Origin: Kibdelosporangium philippinense
Lineage (GTDB): Bacteria; Actinomycetota; Actinomycetes; Mycobacteriales; Pseudonocardiaceae
Direction: 5' to 3'
Assembly (NCBI RefSeq): GCF_021390435.2
Contig: NZ_JAJVCN010000006.1
Location: 34,500-98,499 of the forward strand
DNA length: 64,000 bases
The position numbers and the translations under genes were made by a program. How positions within the stretch are numbered: position 1 is the first letter of the stretch; every line of letters starts with the position of its first letter. Below are positions 1 to 8,291 of the stretch, one piece after another. The notes under the pieces were generated by a model. It saw only the letters and a program-made list of their open reading frames with translations, was not told the DNA's origin and made no database searches.

Positions 1-380
1 TCGGTGAACTCCTCGAACCGCACCCCTTCGACTGGCCTCTTGCGGGCCGCCTTGGCCATCGCCGAAGCGACGATCTCGGCCGTGGCCCGCGCCGGTTGCA
101 AGATCATCATGGTCCATTGCCAGGCATCCCGGTCACCGGCCGCGAAGACTGCCGGATCGGGTGACCACCATTGCCCCTGAAGAGGGAACACCGAGTACTC
201 CACTTGGGTTTTCAACGCGGCACGAACCGAATAGGCGACCGCGTACAACCTCGACACCGCATTGCTGTATTCGGGTGAATCCGGCGCGCCCTTACCGTCG
301 ACCATCAAGTACGGCAACGACGGCACGTCGATGAGTGCCGGTTCTTGCTTGCCGGAGAACAGATGTTTGTACTCATTCAT
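1..380 (-). CDS. GyrI-like small-molecule-binding protein (partial, 3' end outside window)
   Basis: This ORF runs off the left edge of the window on the minus strand. It starts at an ATG at 378-380, inside the stop region of the upstream MerR/GyrI gene, so the two are translationally coupled. The visible ~126 residues begin MNEYKHLF and contain PSLPYLMVDGKGAPDSPEYS, the usual opening of the GyrI-like family (COG4832), followed by a Trp-rich stretch (QGQWWSPDP, then AWQWTMMILQPA). Family members bind small hydrophobic molecules; no enzyme activity can be assigned. Its position behind a MerR regulator that also carries a GyrI domain suggests a shared ligand-sensing role, which is inference. Confidence 0.8.
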   Translation of the reverse strand, partial: MNEYKHLFSGKQEPALIDVPSLPYLMVDGKGAPDSPEYSNAVSRLYAVAYSVRAALKTQVEYSVFPLQGQWWSPDPAVFAAGDRDAWQWTMMILQPARATAEIVASAMAKAARKRPVEGVRFEEFT

Positions 381-1115
381 GCGAATGCTCCAACGGGATG
401 ATGATCCGGGTGACCGGATTCTCAGGACCGGCGAGATAGGCCTCACGAGCCAGCCCGGACGGCCGGTGACCGCGTTCGTAGATCCACGCGAACAGGCCCT
501 GGTAAGCCAAAGTGACGTCCTCGTACGGTCCAACGTGCGTGGTCATCGCGACCAGACCGGCTGGCAGCCGTTCGACATCACCGCCGGGTTCCTCGGTTTC
601 CACGCCAACCGCGATCGCGATCCGCGTCGCGTCGATGTCCAACGGGAACAAGCCCCACCGCGGCCCGGCCAGGTTTCCCAGACCTGCCATGCACTTCCCG
701 ACCGCGAGACCGATTTCCTCTGGCGCGCAGACGGTTCGGTGCACGACCAAACGGCGTGCTGGTTCGTTGGCGAGCGTGACTTCCTGAGTAGCAAGCCTTC
801 CGACAGCAACCGAGTCAACGCTCGCGCGGTACGTGTGCGCTGCTCGATCTCCGCCTCGACCCGGCTCAGATGCGTGCCGAGCACTTGTGCGTCCTGCAAC
901 GCGGCCGGAATCTCAGCCAGCGGAACGTCCAACCTGCGCAGCAACGCGATCGCCAGCGCGCGGCGCGCCTGTGCGGTGGAGTAGTAGCGATAGCCGGTTG
1001 CCGCGTCGACTTCGGCAGGGACGAGCAGGCCGAGCTGGTCGTAGTGGCGCAGCTGTTTGGCGCTGAGCCGGCAAATCCTGGCGAACTCGCCAATCGGCAG
1101 CAGGTGATCGGTCAC
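373..1115 (-). pseudogene. MerR-family regulator with GyrI-like C-terminal domain, frameshifted
   Basis: The N-terminal half (start 1115) reads MTDHLLPIGEFARICRLSAK, a MerR winged helix-turn-helix with RHYDQLGLLVP and GYRYYS. A dimerisation helix follows, to about residue 105. The GyrI ligand-binding half lies in another frame and ends at 373 (VVHRTVCAPEEIGLAVGKCM and later VAMTTHVGPYEDV). The frame changes near 790-797: the read SEGLLLRKS should continue as SEGLATQEVTLANEP, which needs one additional base (GGC back to GGCC). The two halves together match the usual ~250-residue architecture of multidrug-sensing MerR proteins. A sequencing error would restore a working gene; otherwise it is a recent pseudogene. 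Confidence 0.8.
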
Positions 1116-1190
1116 ACGTGCATCCTGATCCTTGCCACAGTGTCAAGGTCAACACAGTGGGAAGGTCAAATTCGTGGCTAACCTGGACGG

Positions 1191-1961
1191 GTGAACGGGT
1201 ACCGCTTTGTCGCGATCGGGGACAGCTTCACCGAAGGGATCGGCGACCCTGGCCCGGACGGCACGTTCCGCGGCTGGGCGGACCGATTCGCCGAAATGCT
1301 GGCCGAACGCCGCGGCCCGATCAGTTACGCGAACCTGGCCGTGCGTGGCCTGACCGCACGCCAGGTCGTGCAGACCCAACTCGACGCCGCGGTGGCGCTG
1401 GAGCCCGAGCTGGTTACGGCGGTCGCGGGAATGAACGACCTGATCAGGCCGAAGCTGAACTTCCGCGAGTTCGTGGCCGACCAGGAGAAGATGATCAGCA
1501 CCCTGGGCGCGACCGGCGCGCAGGTGATCACCGCGACCCTGCCAACCCCAGGCCAGGGCACGCCACTGCCGACGCCGTTACGCCGTGCGTTGGTCAAGCG
1601 GCTGAACCTGAGCAACGCCTTTGTCCGGCGAATTGCGGCCAAGCACGGCGCGCTGTGCCTCGACCTAGCCGCGATGCTGCCGCCCGGAACCGGCGGCTGG
1701 AGCGAAGACCGCCTGCACCCAGGGCCAGACGGGCACCGCGCGACGGCGCAGGCATGCATGGGCCTGCTCGACGGGGAACCGCCGCGCAGACTGGCCGTGA
1801 CCGAAATCGTCGAGGTCGATCCCGGCGAGCCGACCTGGCGGGAACAGTTGCAGTGGACCAGGCAGTTCCTGGTGCCGTGGGTGAAACGGCGGCTGCGTGG
1901 CGAATCGAGCGCGATCGGGCTGGTCCCGAAGCGTTCGGGTTACGGGACAATATCGAGTTAG
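1191..1961 (+). CDS. SGNH/GDSL-family hydrolase
   Basis: 256 residues from a GTG start. Block I is FVAIGDSFTEG (Ser12 nucleophile), block III is GMND (Asn of the oxyanion hole), and block V is DRLHPGPDGH with the Asp and His of the triad. These identify an SGNH hydrolase acting as an esterase or lipase. There is no signal peptide, so the protein is probably cytoplasmic. The C-terminal ~50 residues (REQLQWTRQFLVPWVKRRLRG) are a basic amphipathic tail often seen in actinobacterial members. The substrate is unknown. The 3' end overlaps the convergent VWA gene by 4 bp. Confidence 0.9.
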   Translation: MNGYRFVAIGDSFTEGIGDPGPDGTFRGWADRFAEMLAERRGPISYANLAVRGLTARQVVQTQLDAAVALEPELVTAVAGMNDLIRPKLNFREFVADQEKMISTLGATGAQVITATLPTPGQGTPLPTPLRRALVKRLNLSNAFVRRIAAKHGALCLDLAAMLPPGTGGWSEDRLHPGPDGHRATAQACMGLLDGEPPRRLAVTEIVEVDPGEPTWREQLQWTRQFLVPWVKRRLRGESSAIGLVPKRSGYGTISS

Positions 1962-3670
1962 CCGTCGTTGGACAGCAGTTGACCCAGGGCGCCGTCTACG
2001 CCACGCGCATCGGGAAGGACGGACACTGTGCCGCCGGTGGTGCGGGCGAGGTCGGTCAGTTCACCGCGGTTGAGCTCAGGACCGATGGACAGGAAGCTGA
2101 TCGGGAGCTTGCGTTGGGTGGTGTTCTTGCCCCGCAAGCGATCCTTCACTTGCGCGAACGACAACCCGCCATCGTTGGGCCCGTCGGTGATCACGACGAC
2201 CCGATTGCGTTTGCCCACGGTGTACGAGCTCAGCGCGCTCTGGTAAACCGCGTCGAGGCTCGTGTACAGATGTGTGCCCGTGGCTGGTTGGAGGGCGTCG
2301 ATACCGGCGTGCACCGCGGGTCGGTTCGTTGCGATTGGGCTTGTTGGCGTGAGCTGTTTGTACGGCTGGTCTGCCTCCAGTCGGCGGGAGAACTCCCAGA
2401 TGCCAAGGGCGCCGCTGGCCATCCGGTCCGCCATCCCGTGCAGGGCTTGTTTCACCCAGTCGATGCGGGTCTTGCCCTCGTTGGTGAGCATCGAACGGGA
2501 GACGTCGACAAGGACCGTGATCACCTGACCGCCCTCGGCGGCGTTGGTCCATGTTGCTGAGATTTGTTGCGTGGTGGTGGCGTCAGCTGGGATGAGGCTG
2601 GTTGTTGCGCTGTCCCAACGGATTCCGGGGGAGTTCTGCGGGTATGCGGCGCCGCCTGCGGCCCGCAGGCCGATGTGGTTGAAGGACTGCTGTTGCGGGG
2701 TTTCCTTCAGGAAGTCACGGAACTTCAGCGCCGCACGGACCTTCGACTCATCGCCCGACAGCGCCACGAACGGGAAGTCCGCGGCCGGGGACGGGCCACG
2801 GGCCGCGACCTCGTACAACGGTTTGCCGACCGGCCTGCCGTCCAGGCCGAGGTTCCGGCGGTACAAATCGACCTCGGCCACCGGAACCGCGCTGTAGGAA
2901 GCGCTTTTACCGAGTTCGACCAAGGCGTCGACGGTCGTGCGAGGCACGTTGGCCGGACGCGCCGCCGCCAACTGGGCCAGATTCTGTTGCACCTCAGGCA
3001 AAGCCAGGGTTTCGACAGCCACCGGCCCTGATCGTTGCGGGCTGACCCCAGCGATCACGCATTGCAGCGCGAGAACGCTGGCGGTGTTGGCCGCGGGATC
3101 CGGCATCGCGACGGTGAACTTGCCCCATTCCGGCTTGCCGTAGCGGGCCCAGCCGTCTGAAGCGCTGGTCAACCCGGCCAGATCCGCGTAGGTGAACGAG
3201 TCGTGGTCTTCGAGCGGTTTGACGGCCTCGAACCCCACCGCCAGCACAATCGGGCTTGTGGCAACGGATTCAGCCGCTGAGCCGATCGCCGAGCCCTCCG
3301 CCGCGGACAGCCGGTTCACCCAGTACGACGACTCCGGCAGCCACGCGTGCGGCTTGTCACCCACGGTCCAGCCGCTGGTCAGGCCATCGAAAACCTGGCT
3401 GGATTCGTGCGCGACGACCTCGACTCGGACGCAGTGATCGGCGATCACGGTTTTCTGGACGTTCCAGCGCTTGGCCGCTTCCTCGACCGCCGACGCGGCG
3501 CTCGGAGTGACCGCGACCCGCAGCACCGAGTCGCCTTCCGGGCAGGATTTGGACACCACGGCCGCTCGTTGGTCGATCTGGTCGTTGATCCACGTCCAGC
3601 CGAGCCAGGCCAACGCGAGAACGGCTACGACACCAACAGTCGCGACGGGCCATTTGATTGCGCTACGCAC
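1958..3670 (-). CDS. Membrane-anchored solute-binding protein with C-terminal VWA domain
   Basis: About 570 residues. The start chosen is the GTG at 3670, preceded by GGGGGAAGAC as ribosome site; an in-frame start at 3703 would add 11 residues. One N-terminal membrane segment (WPVATVGVVAVLALAWLGW) anchors the protein outside the cell. A periplasmic-binding-protein-like region follows (residues ~45-370). A von Willebrand factor A domain closes it, with an intact MIDAS motif (VLVDVSRSM, then VITDGPNDGG). Proteins of this build are common in actinobacteria; the function is unknown beyond metal-dependent ligand or protein binding. It is monocistronic and convergent with the SGNH hydrolase. Confidence 0.85.
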   Translation of the reverse strand: MRSAIKWPVATVGVVAVLALAWLGWTWINDQIDQRAAVVSKSCPEGDSVLRVAVTPSAASAVEEAAKRWNVQKTVIADHCVRVEVVAHESSQVFDGLTSGWTVGDKPHAWLPESSYWVNRLSAAEGSAIGSAAESVATSPIVLAVGFEAVKPLEDHDSFTYADLAGLTSASDGWARYGKPEWGKFTVAMPDPAANTASVLALQCVIAGVSPQRSGPVAVETLALPEVQQNLAQLAAARPANVPRTTVDALVELGKSASYSAVPVAEVDLYRRNLGLDGRPVGKPLYEVAARGPSPAADFPFVALSGDESKVRAALKFRDFLKETPQQQSFNHIGLRAAGGAAYPQNSPGIRWDSATTSLIPADATTTQQISATWTNAAEGGQVITVLVDVSRSMLTNEGKTRIDWVKQALHGMADRMASGALGIWEFSRRLEADQPYKQLTPTSPIATNRPAVHAGIDALQPATGTHLYTSLDAVYQSALSSYTVGKRNRVVVITDGPNDGGLSFAQVKDRLRGKNTTQRKLPISFLSIGPELNRGELTDLARTTGGTVSVLPDARGVDGALGQLLSNDG

Positions 3671-3753
3671 GTCTTCCCCCGTGCGGTGCCAACCCATGCA
3701 CACTCCGCCTTCGTGTCTGTCCGTAACCGGCAGGCCTTACTCAAGCGCGATCA

Positions 3754-3781
3754 ACGCTAACAAAGCGCGGCGATGGGTCAA
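3754..3781 (-). promoter_or_regulatory. Candidate promoter of the VWA-protein gene
   Basis: Read on the minus strand, TTGACC (3776-3781) and TAGCGT (3754-3759) are 16 bp apart, upstream of the gene starting at 3670. A 10-bp palindrome GTTACGTAAC lies farther out at 3803-3812 and could be a binding site. Sequence resemblance only. Confidence 0.4.
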
Positions 3782-3822
3782 GTTCGCTCACTCTGCGTAT
3801 ACGTTACGTAACTGAAATTGAC

Positions 3823-4701
3823 CTAATCGTTATCTGCACGATCAAGCAACTGAGTGCACAGCGCGATCAACTGGCTACGCAGCGGAGCGGCCCGGGTGGC
3901 GAATTCGGCCTGAAGGCGGGCGTAGGTCGCGCGTCCGGCGGGCGTCTCGATGGGCACAGGGGAGTAACCGAGTTCGCGAAGGTCGTACGGGCTCGCGCGC
4001 ATATCGAGTTCACGCACGTCAGAGGCCAGTTCGAAGCACTCGGCGATCAGCTCGGACGGAGTGAACGGCGCCAGTTTGTAGCACCACTTGAACAAGTCCA
4101 TGTTCGCGTGCAGGCAGCCTGGCTGTTCCAGGTCGATCTGCGTGACCCTCGCGGGCTGGAGCGTGTTGAGCGGCCGGGCCTCGGGCGTGAAGAACCGGAA
4201 CGCGTCGAAATGCCCGCACTTGATCGGCAGCGACTCGACGACCGTGTCGGTCCCGGCTGAGCCGAGGCGCAGCGGCCACGACTCGTGCCGGATCTCCGAC
4301 GAGCGGTAGACCATGGCCCATTCATGCAGGCCGAAGCAGCCGAGGCGCGGCGCACGGGACTCGGTCGCGGCAAGAAGCGATCGCACGAAAGCCACCGATT
4401 CCCGGCGCTGCGGAGTCAGCAGATCCCGCGACACCAGCACACCCTGCGGCGTCTGGACGTACCCGGTCCAGGCGAGGAACTCGCTGGCGTCCCCGGCCAG
4501 CGCCACATCCGGACCGGGATGCCAGCGCAGCAGCCGGGTCGGCCGGTAGGAGTAGTAGCTGAACAGGAAGTCCAGCACCGGGTGCTTCTGCCCCAGCGCC
4601 TTGCGCTCCTGGTGTGGCTCGACCCATTTGCGCATGCGTGAGACGTACGCCTCCCGCCGGGCGCGCCACTCCTGCTCGGCCAACACGATCACACCGGTCA
4701 T
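3823..4701 (-). CDS. Protein of the actinobacterial '3-methyladenine DNA glycosylase' annotation family
   Basis: 292 residues. The ATG at 4699-4701 overlaps the TAA of the upstream CBS-domain gene (TAATG), so this is the third gene of one operon. The sequence (AEQEWRARREAYVSRMRKWV, HPVLDFLFSYYSYRP, LGCFGLHEWAMVYR) is that of a well-conserved actinobacterial family that databases usually label 3-methyladenine DNA glycosylase. No helix-hairpin-helix or other glycosylase signature is visible, so the enzymatic name is weak. HEWAMVY, KCGHFDAFRFF and GCLHANMDLFKW hold conserved His, Asp and Trp residues that may form an active site. Confidence 0.75.
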   Translation of the reverse strand: MTGVIVLAEQEWRARREAYVSRMRKWVEPHQERKALGQKHPVLDFLFSYYSYRPTRLLRWHPGPDVALAGDASEFLAWTGYVQTPQGVLVSRDLLTPQRRESVAFVRSLLAATESRAPRLGCFGLHEWAMVYRSSEIRHESWPLRLGSAGTDTVVESLPIKCGHFDAFRFFTPEARPLNTLQPARVTQIDLEQPGCLHANMDLFKWCYKLAPFTPSELIAECFELASDVRELDMRASPYDLRELGYSPVPIETPAGRATYARLQAEFATRAAPLRSQLIALCTQLLDRADND

Positions 4702-5741
4702 TATTCGCCGATGTGCGTGCTGTCCCGAACAGTGCCGACGTACTCCTCGACCAAGTCCTCCAGCGCGACCACACCCAGCACCGTGCCATCGGCCGCGACA
4801 GCTTTGGCCAGGTGGCTCTGGACCCGCCGCAACGCCGCCAAGGCTTCGTCGAGCCGGGCATCCGCCGGGAGCTGGGGCAAGCCGCGCACCCGCGCCCACG
4901 GCAGGGGGGTGTCGGCGTCGCCCGCGAGGTCCAGCACGTCCTTGACGTGCACGAACCCGTTCAACCGGCCGTCGGACAACCGGACAGGGAACCGCGAGAA
5001 GCCGGTCGACGCGACCGCCGCCTCGATATCGCCGATCTTCGGCGGATATGGCACGGTCGTGAGCTGGTCCAACGGCACGAGCACGTCGGCGACGGTCCGT
5101 TCCGTGGACGACAGCGTCTGCGTGAGCCTGCGGTGCTCAAGGTCGTCGAGCAGGCCTTCCCGCCGCGAGTCGGCGATCAGGCTGGCCAGCTCCTCCGGTG
5201 TGTACGAAGTCTCCAGCTCGTCCTTCGGCTCCACCTTCAGCAGCCGCAGGATGCCGTTGGCCATCAGGTTCAGCAAGCTGATCACCGGCCTGATCAGCCG
5301 CACCCACGCGACCAGGAACGGTGTCAGCCATACGGCCGTGCGCTCCGGCGCCGCGATGGCGATGTTCTTGGTGACCATCTCGCCGAGCAGCACGTGCAGG
5401 ATCGACACGATGAGCAGGGCGATCGCGAACGCGATGCCGTGCATCACCGCCGGGTGCACGCCGAGCGGTTCGAGGACCATCTCCAGGTAGTGCGCCACGG
5501 CCGGTTCACCCAGGGCACCGAGCGCGATCGTGCACAGCGTGATGCCGAACTGGGCACCAGCCATCATCAGCGACGTCTTCTCGGCGGCCCGCATGACGAT
5601 CCGCGCGCGGTCGACGCCACGGTCGGCCATCGCCTCAAGGCGGTCACGACGGGCGCTGACCAGCGCGAACTCCGCGCCGACGAAGAACGCGTTCAACCCG
5701 AGCAGCAGCAGCGACACCAGGATCGCGGGAATTCCGGTCAT
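4701..5741 (-). CDS. CNNM/CorC-like membrane protein with CBS pair (hemolysin family)
   Basis: 346 residues. The N-terminal DUF21/CNNM transmembrane domain (residues ~1-190) has hydrophobic segments beginning ILVSLLLLGLNAFFVGAEFAL. A tandem CBS region follows (TVADVLVPLDQLTTVP; FVHVKDVLDLAG; VVALEDLVEEYVG). It lacks the C-terminal CorC/HlyC transporter-associated domain of its upstream neighbour, so it is a short paralogue. CNNM/CorC-type proteins are linked to magnesium and other divalent cation efflux, with ATP or AMP sensed by the CBS pair. The start overlaps the end of the longer paralogue by 4 bp, suggesting a heteromeric pair. Confidence 0.9.
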   Translation of the reverse strand: MTGIPAILVSLLLLGLNAFFVGAEFALVSARRDRLEAMADRGVDRARIVMRAAEKTSLMMAGAQFGITLCTIALGALGEPAVAHYLEMVLEPLGVHPAVMHGIAFAIALLIVSILHVLLGEMVTKNIAIAAPERTAVWLTPFLVAWVRLIRPVISLLNLMANGILRLLKVEPKDELETSYTPEELASLIADSRREGLLDDLEHRRLTQTLSSTERTVADVLVPLDQLTTVPYPPKIGDIEAAVASTGFSRFPVRLSDGRLNGFVHVKDVLDLAGDADTPLPWARVRGLPQLPADARLDEALAALRRVQSHLAKAVAADGTVLGVVALEDLVEEYVGTVRDSTHIGE

Positions 5742-7081
5742 CGCGCACCTGCCTCAGCAGGCGTTTCCTGGTCGGCCATGCGCGTGACGCGCAGCTCGGC
5801 GACCCTGTGCCGGTCCATCCGCATCACGGTGATCCGCCAGCCGTCCACGATCACTTCGTCGTTGACCTCGGGAATCCGGCCGAGCCGGGACAGCACCAGG
5901 CCAGCGAGGGTTTCGTACTCGCCCTGCGGCATCCGGAAGCCGGTCGCCTCGGCCAGCTCGTCGTCACGCAGCAGTCCGGAGACCATCCAGCTGTCCTTGC
6001 CGAGCGGCCGGACCGGGCTGACCTCGCCACGGTCGTGCTCGTCGCGCACATCGCCGACGATCTCCTCGACCAGGTCTTCCAGCGTCACGATGCCCGCGGT
6101 GCCGCCGTACTCGTCGACGACGATCGCCAGCTGCAGCCCGCCGACGCGCAGCCGGTCGAGCAGCGTGTCGCCGTCGAGGCTCTCCGGCACGGTCGGGACC
6201 GGGCGAGCGAGCTTGGCCATCTCGGTGCTCGCGCGCAGTTCCTGTGGCACGCCGAAGACCTGCTTGACGTGCACGACGCCGACGATCTCGTCGAGGTCGC
6301 CCTTGTGCACGGGAAACCGGGAGAACCCGGTGGCCCTGGCGAGTTCGACCAGCTCAGGCACGGTCGAGTCGCACCGCAGCGCGGCGACCTGCACCCGGGG
6401 TGTCATCAGTTCATCGGCCGTGCGGTCGCCGAATCGCAGGGAACGGTCAAGCAGCTTGGCTGTGCCCTGGTCGAGCGTGCCGTGTTCGGCGCTCGATCGC
6501 ACGAGCGATCCAAGCTCCTGTGGCGAGCGTGCTGAGGCCAGTTCGTCCGCTGGTTCAACGCCGAGCCTGCGGACCAGCCAGTTCGCCGACCGGTTCAGGC
6601 CGTTGATCAGCCAGCTCAGCGCCTTGGAGAAGCCCATCTGGAAGCCGGAGACCGCTCGTGCGGTCGCCAACGGCTTCGAGATCGCCACGTTCTTGGGCAC
6701 GAGCTCGCCGAACAGCATCGAGATGAAGTTCGCCAGCAGCAGCGCGATCGCCAGGGCGAACCCGGACGCGGCGCCGTCGGGCAGGCCGATCAGGCGCATC
6801 AGCGGCACGAGCCACTCGCCGATGATCGGCTCGGCCAGATAACCGGTGGTCAGCGTGGTGATCGTGATGCCGACCTGCGCGCCGGAGAGCTGGAAGGACA
6901 ACGTGCGATGAGCTTTGGCGACGTTCTGGGACTTCTTGTCCTTCTGGCGGCCCGCGTGGCTGTCGACCTGGCTACGGTCGAGCGCGGTCAGCGAGAACTC
7001 GGCCGCGACGAAAATAGCGGTTCCGAGGGTCAGAAGGACGACGGCGATGACGCCGAGCACGTCGAGCAATGGTCCGGTCAC
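5738..7081 (-). CDS. CNNM/CorC-like membrane protein with CBS pair and CorC_HlyC domain (hemolysin family)
   Basis: 447 residues, first gene of the operon. It has a DUF21 transmembrane domain (opening LDVLGVIAVVLLTLGTAIFVAAEFSL), two CBS motifs (ELMTPRVQVAAL; VVHVKQVFGVP; GTAGIVTLEDLVEEIVG) and a C-terminal CorC/HlyC domain (SWMVSGLLRDDELAEATG to RVAELRVTR). The full architecture matches bacterial CNNM-type divalent cation transport proteins; the older name hemolysin C is not functional evidence. It is coupled to the shorter paralogue through an ATGA overlap. Confidence 0.92.
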   Translation of the reverse strand: MTGPLLDVLGVIAVVLLTLGTAIFVAAEFSLTALDRSQVDSHAGRQKDKKSQNVAKAHRTLSFQLSGAQVGITITTLTTGYLAEPIIGEWLVPLMRLIGLPDGAASGFALAIALLLANFISMLFGELVPKNVAISKPLATARAVSGFQMGFSKALSWLINGLNRSANWLVRRLGVEPADELASARSPQELGSLVRSSAEHGTLDQGTAKLLDRSLRFGDRTADELMTPRVQVAALRCDSTVPELVELARATGFSRFPVHKGDLDEIVGVVHVKQVFGVPQELRASTEMAKLARPVPTVPESLDGDTLLDRLRVGGLQLAIVVDEYGGTAGIVTLEDLVEEIVGDVRDEHDRGEVSPVRPLGKDSWMVSGLLRDDELAEATGFRMPQGEYETLAGLVLSRLGRIPEVNDEVIVDGWRITVMRMDRHRVAELRVTRMADQETPAEAGAR

Positions 7082-7111
7082 CGTGCAACTCCGGTGTCCG
7101 GGCGAATATGG

Positions 7112-7134
7112 CAGCCGGGAGAATCGCCCGGCTG
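7112..7134. terminator. GC-rich hairpin between TIGR03086-type gene and CBS operon
   Basis: CAGCCGGG (7112-7119) pairs with CCCGGCTG (7127-7134) around a 7-nt loop. It lies about 90 nt past the stop of the minus-strand gene at 7223 and just upstream of the next operon. No T-tract follows, as is usual in actinobacteria, so termination is inferred. Confidence 0.4.
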
Positions 7135-7222
7135 GCTACTGCCACCGGGCGACTTGGCGTCGCACACCTTACTGACTCACTCCTTGCAAGGTCCAAAGAA
7201 GACCTGACAATCATACCGAGCC

Positions 7223-7786
7223 TCAGGGATGCCGACCGACCAATCCAAGCAGGCGGCCGGGTGCCCCGGCATCGGCGGAGACCGCAACGGGGGGTGCGAA
7301 GATGCCGGTTCCCTGCCAGCGCCACACCTGTGGCTGGAAAACCTTGAGCAGCGCGTCAGCCAGTTCCTCGTGCAATGGCGAGGTCTCGCCGATGCCCTTG
7401 GCCAGATCCCAGCCGTGAACCGCCAGGTCAAGGGTCATCTGCCAGCCGAACTCGGCGGCGGGCACGAGCCCGTAGCTCAGATGCACCTCTTGATCGAGCG
7501 CCCCGGGCCGCAACCACGCCTCCCGCGCCTCGGCCGACGCGGTCGCCCACGCGCCGACGGGGTCGGTGCCGAGCAGGTCGCCGTCGTAGGCCTCGCCGAC
7601 CTCGTCCAGGTCGGCGCCACCGAGCAGCTCAGGCACCCAGAGCTGCTCAGCGACCAAGTGGTTGAGCAGGTCACGCACGCTCCAGCCGGGGTTGGGCGTC
7701 GGCCTGGCCCAGTCGGCCGGGCCGATCGCCTTGACCAGCCAGTCGAACCCGCTCAACGCACTGCCATGAGCGTCCAGCAGTTCCAT
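7223..7786 (-). CDS. TIGR03086-family (mycothiol-dependent maleylpyruvate isomerase-like / DinB fold) protein
   Basis: 187 residues from the ATG at 7786; upstream in-frame codons back to 7876 lack family similarity. GWSVRDLLNHLVAEQLWVPELLGG and the later LDLAVHGWDLAKGIG supply the His residues of the DinB-like metal site (HLV near residue 40, VHGWDL near 130). Actinobacterial relatives are annotated TIGR03086 or maleylpyruvate isomerase N-terminal; many use mycothiol, but the substrate here is unknown. It lies downstream of the cupin gene with a 49-bp gap and may be co-transcribed from the MarR-controlled promoter. Confidence 0.85.
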   Translation of the reverse strand: MELLDAHGSALSGFDWLVKAIGPADWARPTPNPGWSVRDLLNHLVAEQLWVPELLGGADLDEVGEAYDGDLLGTDPVGAWATASAEAREAWLRPGALDQEVHLSYGLVPAAEFGWQMTLDLAVHGWDLAKGIGETSPLHEELADALLKVFQPQVWRWQGTGIFAPPVAVSADAGAPGRLLGLVGRHP

Positions 7787-7835
7787 ACGATCAAGTGGAC
7801 CACTGGTCGCGGCTCCGTGCAGCAGAAAAACGCAG

Positions 7836-8210
7836 TTACATGGACCACGGTGGCTGCAAGCTGTTGCCCTCCACAATCGCCTGCATACCGGCTGTAGTCG
7901 ACACGGTCAGTGACGCGGGTTCGGTGGGTGACGCATTACCGAGGGTGAAGTCGGTGTGCGCCGGGACGATGATCGCGTCGCCTGGGTCGGCTTGGAAGGT
8001 CTCGCCGCCGATGGATCCGGTCATCTGGCCGGTTGTGACGATGAAGACGACTTCCCTGTCGTGCTGGTGTGGCGTGCTTGAGGCTCCGGGAGCTGCGGAA
8101 ATGCTCCAGACGGCGAGTTCTTTACTGCCACGAGACGGCACGGCTAACGGGTGGAATTCGTAGCCCTCGACCTCGAAGTGCGGGGCTTCGGCGCGCGTGG
8201 CGACGGTCAT
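7836..8210 (-). CDS. Small cupin-domain protein
   Basis: 124 residues. A single cupin barrel is visible: the first motif contains STPHQHDREVVFIVTTG (two His and a Glu, as in metal-binding cupins), and the second contains ADPGDAIIVPAHTDFTLGN with the last His. The metal-binding set therefore looks complete. The gene is divergent from the MarR regulator, with two operator-like dyads in the 81-bp gap, making it the likely regulated target. The reaction is unknown; small cupins include dioxygenases, isomerases and sensors. Confidence 0.88.
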   Translation of the reverse strand: MTVATRAEAPHFEVEGYEFHPLAVPSRGSKELAVWSISAAPGASSTPHQHDREVVFIVTTGQMTGSIGGETFQADPGDAIIVPAHTDFTLGNASPTEPASLTVSTTAGMQAIVEGNSLQPPWSM

Positions 8211-8229
8211 GTGCGGACTCCTCGGAGAT

Positions 8230-8246
8230 GGTCAACTTGGTTGACC
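8230..8246. promoter_or_regulatory. MarR-type operator 1 (perfect dyad)
   Basis: GGTCAAC (8230-8236) and GTTGACC (8240-8246) are perfectly inverted around TTG. It lies 19 bp upstream of the cupin start codon, between that gene and the MarR gene. Confidence 0.65.
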
Positions 8247-8272
8247 GGATGGTAGCCATGGATTGACGTGGT

Positions 8273-8289
8273 AGGCAACTAGGTTGACT
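8273..8289. promoter_or_regulatory. MarR-type operator 2 (imperfect dyad)
   Basis: AGGCAAC-TAG-GTTGACT has the same 7-3-7 layout as the site at 8230, with 6 of 7 arm positions paired. It ends two bases before the MarR start codon, so binding would block its own gene. The two dyad centres are 43 bp apart, about four helical turns, suggesting same-face binding. Confidence 0.6.
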
Positions 8290-8291
8290 AT

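Noticed and set aside
1118..2560. 480-residue plus-strand ORF over the SGNH and VWA genes
   Set aside because: An Arg/Gly-rich shadow frame of two well-supported genes on the other frames.
4614..6842. 742-residue plus-strand ORF opposite the CBS-domain genes
   Set aside because: Antisense shadow in high-GC DNA; Ser/Arg-rich with no family features, while the minus strand has two clear CNNM/CorC proteins.
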